A stretch of 56,100 nucleotides of DNA, taken from assembly GCF_006438875.1 (NCBI RefSeq), contig NZ_RCZH01000001.1:185151-241250 (forward strand). The letters run 5' to 3'. Of the stretch, positions 7,461 to 15,421 are shown in pieces. The position numbers and the translations under genes are program-made. Source of the stretch: Flavobacterium pectinovorum (GTDB lineage Bacteria; Bacteroidota; Bacteroidia; Flavobacteriales; Flavobacteriaceae). The stretch's first letter is position 1; every line of letters begins with the position of its first letter. Under the pieces are notes generated by a model. That model did no database searches and was not told the DNA's origin. It was given only the letters and a program-made list of their open reading frames with translations.

Positions 7461-10085
7461 TTAAGGCTTTATCACTTTAGATAAAATCCTGGGAATTTGA
7501 ATCAAATCATAATCATCTTCAAAAACAATATATTGATTGTGCCAGGAAGGAGAAAATTTGTCTTTGAAATTGCGCAGTCCTTTATAATGGGAAAAGGATT
7601 TTACTTTTTCGTAAGCATATTTCATTGATTTTTCCTGAATCGTTTGTGGATTTTCGATTCCGCTCATTGGTGCCAAACCAAGATCTACAGATATAATTTC
7701 TTTTGATTTAAGATAATTAAAGAGCGCCACCATTATAAAATCCATGATGCCATTTGGAGCATCGTCTGTTTTGCGAATCAAATCATACGTACTTTCGTCT
7801 TTTGCATAATCCGGAATGATATTTATGAAAGCAAGAATTTTTCCTTCGTTGTTTTCGACCGTAATAATAGTCTGTTTTTTGAGTTCTTCCCACAGAAAAA
7901 TTCCCTGCGAAAAAAGAATTTCCTTTCTTGAAGTTTCCTGTAGCCATTGATCGCTGACAGCTTTAATTTGCTGCAATAATCCGTCTTTTATTGGAGGTTC
8001 GTTTACAATGGCTTGTAAACCAAGATCAGTAATTTTTTTAAGACCATTTCGCAAAGATTTTCTGTTTTGACCTTCCAGATTGAATTCCCTGAGATCGACA
8101 ACCGCGGCTTGCCCCAGAAAGAAGTATTTTTTGCCAATTTCAGTATATATTTTCAGACTCACTTCCGGAATTCGGTAATAGATACTTCGAAGTCCAAAAT
8201 CGTAACAGAATTTATCAAATTCAAGGATACAAAGCTTGATTTCTTCGCTGGTACTTCCAACAGGATTTTCTAAAGCAACGGCAAAATTCCCTGCCAATCG
8301 ATACGAAATAAAGGCATTTTTGTTTTTAGAAATAAAAAATAATTTATCAAAATAGGTTTTAAAATACCCCAGACTTGAGTTTCCGTATTGTTTCATTAGC
8401 TCCGTTACAATTTCTTTTTCTTCGTCTGTTGGCGTATTTTTCAGGATTGAGGGTTTTACCAAAGTATAGATTAAAAAACAAAAAGAAAGGAATCCGCTGA
8501 TCTTGAGCGAGATTAAAAAATGTGTCGCAAAAGTTCCCGTTGGATGCAGATTTTCGCTTCCAATAAGAAAGTAATTCTGAAGCGTATATCTAATAGATTC
8601 TTCTAAACTAAAATCAATATTAAAATGTTTTTTGTCAAAGAAATAAAAGCCCAGAACACCATAAATAAGAACGGCAAGAATGCTTAATAACGAAGTTTGT
8701 AGACCAATAATACCAAGCTTTGGATTTGTTTTGATGTAATACTCTTTTCTTGTGGCGATCAAAACAAGGAGCACGAGAAGAGCGATTGTAGATTCTTCAA
8801 AATCAATTGCTTTGGTTAAATTCCCTATCAAAGAAATTACAGATAAAAGCACTGCAAACCACCAAGCCATTCTAAGACCTTTGAGCATAAATGCTGATGT
8901 AACCAACAAAAAAAGCCCTGTTGTAAGTACCAGATAATTTGAAGTGCTTATCGCTTCTATTGGCAGGAAATCCTTAAGAATATGCAATCTGCTATGGATT
9001 GCGGGCGTGATTGCCGAAATAATATTGATGACGCCCAGAATCAACAAAAGCAAAGCCGGAATAATACGCAATAAAAGCTTCTGAATTTTGGAAATAAAAA
9101 GAAGTACACCTGCAAATAACGGAAGCCAGAATTCGAAAAAACGATAAAATAAAGTGATTGCAACCGCTTCCATAGTATTAAAACCATACCGAATTAAAAT
9201 ATATCCCATTGAAACTTCTACAGCGCCCAAACCTCTTAGAAATGGAGAAATAATCAGGAAAATCACCGCAACAACATACGCTATTGTTGCAGCAAAAAGA
9301 GATGGCTCAAATTGCAATGCTTTCATAGCAATGTAAATGTGCAAAATTCCAACGGCGTCAATAATTACGGAACATAATACTATTTTTAGAAAGGTATTTC
9401 TGTTTATTTTATGCTCTTGTAAATCGATTAGAAATGGTTCTATTTTAGGAAAATTTTTTAAGATAAACCGATACAATTTCCCTTTTTGGATTAGAGAATT
9501 AAACAAAAGTACAAACATCGGAATGATGATAATCACGAGTCCAAAAAACAGCCATTCATTATAACCAACACTTCCTTTTAACAAAGAGTAGATAAATAAA
9601 GGTATCGCAAAGAGTATGACAGATAAGATACCTACAAATCCATAAATTGCGGATGCTAAGTGAACATCTGTTTTTGTTACTCCTTTTTTTAGTAAAGGTT
9701 CCGTAAAGAATAATAATGATGTGATGCCGCCGGCGGGAATAAATATACTTATAAAATTACGTTTCAGAAATAGGGAAGTAGCATCTTTCAAAGTGATTTT
9801 GGCACCAATAGACGAAAACGAAATTACGTACATTAATCCTTGCAGGAAAATATAGGAGAAAGTAACTATGAAACCAATTATTATCCAGATTGGAGTTGCT
9901 TCTGTAATACTGTTTTTTATTTGATAAAGTTCGTTTCTTTCTTCTTTTATAAACCAAAAACCAATTAGAAAAAAGATAAATGTCAACACAATCTGACTTA
10001 ATAATTTGCCCTTTTTAGAAAAAAAATCAAGCATTCTCTTTTTAAGGAAATTTAGATTGACAGTAATGTTTTTGTTTTCTCTCAT
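7461..10085 (-). CDS. MprF-like lipid flippase / aminoacyl-phosphatidylglycerol synthase
   Basis: An 874-aa integral membrane protein. The N-terminal ~540 residues hold many hydrophobic helices: first the MprF/UPF0104 flippase-like block (SIGAKITLKDATSLFLKRNF, FLRGLGAVEVSMGYILIRYG), then a second block. The C-terminal ~300 residues are a cytoplasmic DUF2156 GNAT-like transferase domain (DLREFNLEGQNRKSLRNGLK, SVDLGLAPMSG, FKDKFSPSWHNQYIV). This two-part layout is that of MprF, which adds an amino acid from aminoacyl-tRNA to phosphatidylglycerol and flips the product, raising resistance to cationic peptides. Which amino acid or lipid is used here cannot be told. The gene is convergent with the deacetylase gene and divergent from the trimodular GH18/CE4/GT2 gene. 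Confidence 0.85.
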   Translation of the reverse strand: MRENKNITVNLNFLKKRMLDFFSKKGKLLSQIVLTFIFFLIGFWFIKEERNELYQIKNSITEATPIWIIIGFIVTFSYIFLQGLMYVISFSSIGAKITLKDATSLFLKRNFISIFIPAGGITSLLFFTEPLLKKGVTKTDVHLASAIYGFVGILSVILFAIPLFIYSLLKGSVGYNEWLFFGLVIIIIPMFVLLFNSLIQKGKLYRFILKNFPKIEPFLIDLQEHKINRNTFLKIVLCSVIIDAVGILHIYIAMKALQFEPSLFAATIAYVVAVIFLIISPFLRGLGAVEVSMGYILIRYGFNTMEAVAITLFYRFFEFWLPLFAGVLLFISKIQKLLLRIIPALLLLILGVINIISAITPAIHSRLHILKDFLPIEAISTSNYLVLTTGLFLLVTSAFMLKGLRMAWWFAVLLSVISLIGNLTKAIDFEESTIALLVLLVLIATRKEYYIKTNPKLGIIGLQTSLLSILAVLIYGVLGFYFFDKKHFNIDFSLEESIRYTLQNYFLIGSENLHPTGTFATHFLISLKISGFLSFCFLIYTLVKPSILKNTPTDEEKEIVTELMKQYGNSSLGYFKTYFDKLFFISKNKNAFISYRLAGNFAVALENPVGSTSEEIKLCILEFDKFCYDFGLRSIYYRIPEVSLKIYTEIGKKYFFLGQAAVVDLREFNLEGQNRKSLRNGLKKITDLGLQAIVNEPPIKDGLLQQIKAVSDQWLQETSRKEILFSQGIFLWEELKKQTIITVENNEGKILAFINIIPDYAKDESTYDLIRKTDDAPNGIMDFIMVALFNYLKSKEIISVDLGLAPMSGIENPQTIQEKSMKYAYEKVKSFSHYKGLRNFKDKFSPSWHNQYIVFEDDYDLIQIPRILSKVIKP

Positions 10086-10280
10086 AATGAGCGCACTTGG
10101 TTACTTTATTATAAAAATACTGTATTTTTTTGCATTTAAGTTGTTTTGGTGTTTAAAAATCAATGAATTAAGTTTTGAATAAGAAATGCTATACTTCAGC
10201 TAAAGATTAAATTAAGATTTGATGTTTATAAAGTAAAAACTTGTTAATTCGTTTAAAGCAGATTAATAAAATAAAATTTT

Positions 10281-10300
10281 TGATGTACATTTATACATCA
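10281..10300. promoter_or_regulatory. TGATGTA-N6-TACATCA palindrome upstream of the GT2 fusion gene
   Basis: A perfect 7-bp inverted repeat, TGATGTA (10281-10287) and TACATCA (10294-10300), lies 15 bases before the chosen ATG. It could be a repressor site or a 5' UTR hairpin limiting translation. No regulator gene is adjacent. Confidence 0.4.
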
Positions 10301-10315
10301 ATTTTTAGGGATATT

Positions 10316-13300
10316 ATGGAAGATAAGAAACAAGTATTTCAGACTGAAACAAAACTACGTTGGCGAGCTTTTCAATGGTCGACGCGATTGATTATTTTTC
10401 TATTACTAATGTTGATTCCCGTCTTTATTATCACGCTCAATCGGGGACTAAAACCTGTATTGCCAATTTTAGGTAATGATCCTTCGACCCAAAAATTATT
10501 AAATCCAACCACTCCGCAGGAACTTAGTATAAAAGACCTCAGAAAATACAAAGGTTTTGACAGTTTTTTGAGATCAAAATCAAAAATGGAAGCGTTGAAA
10601 AAGCAAAATCAGGCAATTGATTTTCAGGAAATCCGGGCAGCATTTTATGTAGATTGGGATCCGCAGAGTTTATTTTCACTTCAAAAAAATATTGACAAAC
10701 TCAATATGGTTATTCCGGAATGGTTTTTTATAGATCCTAAAACTGATTTACTTCGCACAGAAATTGATACGGCAGCTTTGAAAATTATGAAAAAAGCCGG
10801 AATCAAAATTATTCCCATAATCAATAACATTAACGAATCTAAAGGAGGCGATTTTGATGGTGATTTGGTTCACCGAATCCTGCATGACGATTTAAAAAGA
10901 GAAAGACTGATCAATGATATTATAAAAAATCTTAAGCAATATAAACTTCAGGGAATTAATATAGATTTTGAAGAATTTAAAGAAAACAGCGATGAACCAA
11001 TTATTGCTTTTCAGAAAGAACTTTACGAAAAACTGCATGCACAAGGATTAATTGTCACTCAGGATATAATGGCTGATAATGGCGATTTTAATATAAAAGC
11101 ATTGGCAAAATACAACGATTATATGTTCCTGATGGCATATGACGAACATTATGCCGGAAGTGTTCCGGGAGCAATAAGCAGTCAAAAATGGACGGAGAGA
11201 ATACTTGATGAAATTGCCAAAGAAATTCCGTCAGACAAAATAATTCTTTGTTTTGCCGGATATGGTTATGATTGGGAACAAAATAAAGAGGCAATAACCG
11301 TTACTTATGATGAAGCATTGTCGCTCGCAAAACAATATGGTGCCACGATTACTTTTGACAATACTACTTATAACAATTCTTTTAGTTATAAAGATGGACG
11401 AGGAAACAAACATCAGGTTTATTTTACAGATGCTGCAACCAATTTTAATACCATTCGTTTTGCTGATGAATACGGAACTGCAGGTACAGCATTGTGGAGA
11501 TTGGGAAGTGAAGACGGCAGATTATGGCATTATTATAATCGAAGTTTAACGAATGAAAGTATTATCAAAAGCAGTTTTGATTTTCGAGTATTAGAGAAAG
11601 TACACATGAGTTTTTCGACACCGGATTATATTGGCGAAGGTGAAGTTCTGAATGTTTTGACAGATCCTCAGCCAGGGAAAATTAAGCTTCAAACAGATCC
11701 AAAAGAATCGATAATAACAGAGGAAAATTATCTTGAATTGCCAACAAAATATGTAATAAGTAAGTTTGGAAATGTGCACAATGAAGTGGTTTTGACTTTT
11801 GATGATGGTCCTGATCCAACTTATACACCGCAAATTTTGGATATTTTAAAACGCGAAAAAGTACCGGCAACTTTTTTTGTCGTAGGACTTCAGGGAGAAG
11901 ATAATATTCCGCTTTTACAGCGAATTTATACAGAAGGACATGAAATTGGGAATCATACTTTTACACATCCAAATATTGCATTGGTAAGTAAAGAAAGAGC
12001 CTCGGCAGAAATGGAAACGACCCGTTTATTGATTGAAGCCGTTACAGGCAGAAGCACAGTGCTTTTTAGAGCGCCATACAATGCTGATGCTGAACCCACA
12101 ACAGAAGCAGAATTAAGACCTGTTGCGTTAAGCAAAGCCCAGAATTATTATACTGTAGGAGAAAGCATTGACCCAAATGACTGGGAAAAAGGAATTATCG
12201 CAGATAGTATTTATAACAGGACTATTCGAGAATATGAAGCATATCCCAGCAAAGGAATAATTTTGCTTCATGATGCAGGCGGAAACAGACAACAAACTGT
12301 AGAAGCTTTGCCACGGATTATTAAATATTTTAAAGACAAAGGCGTTCGATTTACTACTGTTTCTAAGCTATTAGGAAAAAGTAAAAACGAAATTATGCCT
12401 AAAGCCAAAGGAAATTTAATGACGATTGACAATATTATTTTTGGTTTGGGATATTGGTTAGGAAATTTTATTACAGCCGTTTTCTGGATTGCGATTCTTT
12501 TGGGATTTTTTAGGATTTTGCTGATGGCATTTATGGCCTTTTACAAAAAATGGAAAGATTTCAAACATCCTTTATCTTATAGTGATGACGGAGATATTTA
12601 TCCAAAGGTAAGCATCATTGTACCGGCGTATAATGAGGAAGTAAATGCTTTAAAAACAATTCAGAATTTACTTCGTCAGGATTACCCAAATTTCGATATT
12701 ATTTTTGTTGATGATGGTTCAAAAGACAGCACTTTTTCTAAAGTAGATGTAGAATATAAAGATCATCATATCGTAAAAGTGAATACGAAAGTAAATGGCG
12801 GAAAAGCCTCGGCACTTAACTACGGAATTTCCCTAACAAAGAATGATTTTGTAGTTTGTATTGATGCCGATACACAATTAAAAACGGATGCACTTTCTCA
12901 ATTAATGAAGTGCTTTAGGTTACAGTTCAAAAATCATCAAAAAGTAGGAGCCGTTGCCGGAAATGTAAAAGTAGGGAACGAAAATACAATGTTGGCAAGA
13001 TGGCAAAGTATCGAATATACAACCGCACAGAACTTTGACAGACGAGCTTTTGATTTAATTAACGGAATAACGGTCGTACCAGGAGCAATTGGAGCCTTTA
13101 GAAAAGAAGCTATCGAAAATGCCGGAGGTTTTACAACTGATACTCTTGCAGAAGATTGTGATTTGACAATCAGGATTTTGCGAAACAATTATCGTATTGT
13201 CAATTGTGTTGAAGCAGTTGCCGTTACAGAAGCGCCGGAAACTTTGAATGAGTTCATGAAACAGCGTTTTCGCTGGAGTTATGGAATTATGCAGGCATTC

Positions 13301-13702
13301 TGGAAAAATCGTGATGCTTGTTTTAATCCCAAATACAAAGGTCTTGGAATGATCGCTTTGCCAAATGTGTTGATTTTTCAGATCATACTTCCAATATTTG
13401 CCCCATTGGCAGATTTAATCCTGATATTAAGTTTAATCTGGAATCATAATGATCCTGACAGCCTTCATAAAATAGCGATTTATTATCTCGTATTTATGCT
13501 CGTAGATATGCTGGTGAGTGTTATTGCTTTTGTTTTTGAAAAAGAGAAATTAAGCAAATTAATTTGGCTTATTCCGCAGCGATTTGTGTATCGTCAATTA
13601 ATGTATGTTATACTATTCCGAGCCATTCGAAGAGCCATAAAAGGAGAAAGTCAGAGTTGGGGAGTATTAACCAGAACCGGAAATGTTGGCTCATTAGATT
13701 AG
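10316..13702 (+). CDS. Trimodular GH18 + CE4 deacetylase + GT2 glycosyltransferase
   Basis: A 1128-aa membrane protein joining three enzymes. After an N-terminal TM (LIIFLLLMLIPVFIITL) comes a GH18/YaaH-like barrel with LQGINIDFEEF (acidic motif near residues 216-220). A NodB domain follows (VLTFDDGPDPTYTP near 490-502, GHEIGNHTFTHPNI near 541, FRAPYNAD, ILLHDAGG). Two hydrophobic helices lead to a family 2 processive glycosyltransferase (VSIIVPAYNEE near 765, FVDDGSKDST, CIDADTQ, then QRFRWSYG near 982) and C-terminal TMs. The GT2 part resembles poly-N-acetylglucosamine synthase PgaC; the other domains should lie outside the membrane. One polypeptide could thus polymerise, deacetylate and trim a beta-glycan. 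The start at 10316 is preferred to a TTG 25 codons upstream. It stands alone without Pga partners. Confidence 0.88.
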   Translation: MEDKKQVFQTETKLRWRAFQWSTRLIIFLLLMLIPVFIITLNRGLKPVLPILGNDPSTQKLLNPTTPQELSIKDLRKYKGFDSFLRSKSKMEALKKQNQAIDFQEIRAAFYVDWDPQSLFSLQKNIDKLNMVIPEWFFIDPKTDLLRTEIDTAALKIMKKAGIKIIPIINNINESKGGDFDGDLVHRILHDDLKRERLINDIIKNLKQYKLQGINIDFEEFKENSDEPIIAFQKELYEKLHAQGLIVTQDIMADNGDFNIKALAKYNDYMFLMAYDEHYAGSVPGAISSQKWTERILDEIAKEIPSDKIILCFAGYGYDWEQNKEAITVTYDEALSLAKQYGATITFDNTTYNNSFSYKDGRGNKHQVYFTDAATNFNTIRFADEYGTAGTALWRLGSEDGRLWHYYNRSLTNESIIKSSFDFRVLEKVHMSFSTPDYIGEGEVLNVLTDPQPGKIKLQTDPKESIITEENYLELPTKYVISKFGNVHNEVVLTFDDGPDPTYTPQILDILKREKVPATFFVVGLQGEDNIPLLQRIYTEGHEIGNHTFTHPNIALVSKERASAEMETTRLLIEAVTGRSTVLFRAPYNADAEPTTEAELRPVALSKAQNYYTVGESIDPNDWEKGIIADSIYNRTIREYEAYPSKGIILLHDAGGNRQQTVEALPRIIKYFKDKGVRFTTVSKLLGKSKNEIMPKAKGNLMTIDNIIFGLGYWLGNFITAVFWIAILLGFFRILLMAFMAFYKKWKDFKHPLSYSDDGDIYPKVSIIVPAYNEEVNALKTIQNLLRQDYPNFDIIFVDDGSKDSTFSKVDVEYKDHHIVKVNTKVNGGKASALNYGISLTKNDFVVCIDADTQLKTDALSQLMKCFRLQFKNHQKVGAVAGNVKVGNENTMLARWQSIEYTTAQNFDRRAFDLINGITVVPGAIGAFRKEAIENAGGFTTDTLAEDCDLTIRILRNNYRIVNCVEAVAVTEAPETLNEFMKQRFRWSYGIMQAFWKNRDACFNPKYKGLGMIALPNVLIFQIILPIFAPLADLILILSLIWNHNDPDSLHKIAIYYLVFMLVDMLVSVIAFVFEKEKLSKLIWLIPQRFVYRQLMYVILFRAIRRAIKGESQSWGVLTRTGNVGSLD

Positions 13703-13790
13703 TTATCAGGGACTTAATTTTTTATAACAAAAATTTGGTTTTAAGTAAAAATTGAAACGTTTTTTTATTTTCTAATGGTCATTTAAACTA

Positions 13791-13798
13791 TATATTTG
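13791..13798 (+). promoter_or_regulatory. -7 element of xylA
   Basis: TATATTTG ends 57 bases before the xylA ATG and matches TAnnTTTG. No clear TTG lies at the usual distance upstream. Confidence 0.45.
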
Positions 13799-13855
13799 AT
13801 CCGCGCTATAGCAAGGATTAGAAAAGAAAATTGGGTAAATAATTAAATAAATAAA

Positions 13856-15181
13856 ATGGTGGTTTTAGGAGATAAAGAGTATTATAAAGGAATTGACAAA
13901 ATCAATTTTGAAGGAAAAGATTCAGATAATCCTTTGGCTTTCAGATATTATAATCCGGAACAAATTGTTGCAGGCAAAACCATGCGCGAACATTTTAAAT
14001 TTGCAGTATCGTATTGGTACAGTTTCGGAGGTAATGGTTCAGATGTTTTTGGACAAGCCACTCAGACTCTTGCCTGGAATGAATTTAGAGAACCTATTCA
14101 GGCTGCAAAAAACCGAGCCGATGCTGCTTTTGAATTTATAGGCAAAATGGGATTTGGTTATTATTGTTTTCACGATCATGATTTGGTTCAGGAAGGACAG
14201 ACTTTTACCCAAACTGAGTTGCGATTGGCAACGATGACAGATTATTTAAAAGAAAAACAAGCTGCCTCAGGAATTAAGGCGCTTTGGGGAGCTGCAAACT
14301 GCTTTTCTAATCCACGATATATGAATGGCGCTGCTACAAATCCTGATTTCAGGGTCGTAGCCAGAGCCGCCGCTCAGGTCAAATTAGCCTTGGATACTAC
14401 TATTGCTCTTGGTGGAGAGAGTTATGTATTTTGGGGAGCCCGCGAAGGATATTTAAGTTTACTTAATACTGATATGAAGCGTGAACTGGATCATATGGGC
14501 GCATTTCTGGCTCAGGCACGAGATTATGCAAGAGAACAAGGTTTTAAAGGTAATTTTTTAATAGAGCCAAAACCTATGGAACCTTCTAAACATCAATATG
14601 ATTTTGATTGTGCCACAACAATTGGTTTCTTGCGTGAATATGGTTTAGAGAAAGATTTTAAAATAAATATAGAAGTAAACCATGCAACAATGGCACAACA
14701 TTCTTTTCCGCATGAGCTTGAAGTAGCTGCAATGTCAGGAATGTTAGGGAGTATTGATGCCAATAGAGGAGATCCTCAAAACGGTTGGGATACATCTCAG
14801 TTTCCAAACAATATTCAGGATGTAACAGAAGCGATGTTGGTTTTTCTAAAAGCAGGAGGAGTTCAGGGCGGCGGAGTAAATTTTGATTCAAAAATAAGAA
14901 GAAATTCTACAGATATGGAAGATGTATTTTTGGCACATATTGGTGGTGCAGATGTTTTTGCAAGAGCCTTATTGACTGCCGATAAGATTATCACTTCTTC
15001 GCCTTATGAAAGTCTTAGAAAACAACGTTACAGTTCTTTTGACAGCGGAAAAGGAAAAGAATTTGAAGAAGGTAAATTGAATTTTAAAGACTTATACGCT
15101 ATTGCGAAAGAAAACGGGGAACTGGAATTACAAAGCGGAAAACAAGAACTTTTTGAGAATATAATCAATAGATATATTTAA
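13856..15181 (+). CDS. xylA: Xylose isomerase
   Basis: A 441-aa cytoplasmic class II xylose isomerase converting D-xylose to D-xylulose (also glucose to fructose), with two divalent metals. Visible motifs: WNEFREP, catalytic YCFHDHDL (His and Asp near 106-109), FWGAREGY, the metal-binding IEPKPMEPSKHQYD (Glu near 236), EVNHATMAQHSF and SIDANRGDPQNGWDTSQFP. Length is as expected for the long class. The ATG at 13856 fits the usual N-terminus (YYKGIDKINFEG). No xylulokinase or xylose transporter gene is adjacent, so the pathway partners lie elsewhere. It is convergent with the GH27/36-like gene. Confidence 0.96.
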   Translation: MVVLGDKEYYKGIDKINFEGKDSDNPLAFRYYNPEQIVAGKTMREHFKFAVSYWYSFGGNGSDVFGQATQTLAWNEFREPIQAAKNRADAAFEFIGKMGFGYYCFHDHDLVQEGQTFTQTELRLATMTDYLKEKQAASGIKALWGAANCFSNPRYMNGAATNPDFRVVARAAAQVKLALDTTIALGGESYVFWGAREGYLSLLNTDMKRELDHMGAFLAQARDYAREQGFKGNFLIEPKPMEPSKHQYDFDCATTIGFLREYGLEKDFKINIEVNHATMAQHSFPHELEVAAMSGMLGSIDANRGDPQNGWDTSQFPNNIQDVTEAMLVFLKAGGVQGGGVNFDSKIRRNSTDMEDVFLAHIGGADVFARALLTADKIITSSPYESLRKQRYSSFDSGKGKEFEEGKLNFKDLYAIAKENGELELQSGKQELFENIINRYI

Positions 15182-15194
15182 TTTCAAACTGAAG

Positions 15195-15346
15195 TTTTTT
15201 TACCACAGCGAACACAAAGTTTTTTATCCATAAGATTTTATAAAAAACACAAAGGACACAAAGCTTTGTGTTGATGTAGCTTTGTGTCCTTTGTGTTTTT
15301 AACAAACTTAGTTGAGTAAAAAAACTTTGTGCACTCTGCGGTAAAA
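15195..15346. repeat. Nested inverted repeat of the CACAAAG type
   Basis: The core is a perfect 23-bp inverted repeat (15243-15265 and 15278-15300; arm starts AAAAACACAAAGGACACAAA) with a 12-base loop. Outside it are imperfect outer arms (TTTTACCACAGCGAACACAA from about 15197, and the complementary ACTTTGTGCACTCTGCGGTA from 15324). Related CACAAAG / GACTTTGTGTC sequence occurs at 4920-5250 and 44204-44292. It is a non-coding mobile-type palindrome between convergent genes and may also stop transcription. Confidence 0.75.
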
Positions 15347-15358
15347 TCTCAATGGTAA

Positions 15359-15394
15359 AAAAAATCCTATCCGCATCGCAGATAGGATTTTTTA
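15359..15394. terminator. Bidirectional terminator between xylA and the glycosidase
   Basis: The stem AAAATCCTATC (15361-15371) pairs with GATAGGATTTT (15381-15391). It has A residues before and T residues after, so it works for both converging genes. Confidence 0.85.
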
Positions 15395-15421
15395 GTTTAG
15401 AATCAGGGCAAATTTTAAACC

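Noticed and set aside
15243..15300. 23-bp hairpin as a simple terminator of xylA
   Set aside because: A separate, better-placed bidirectional terminator exists at 15359-15394, and the hairpin shares sequence with dispersed repeats, so I class it as a repeat.
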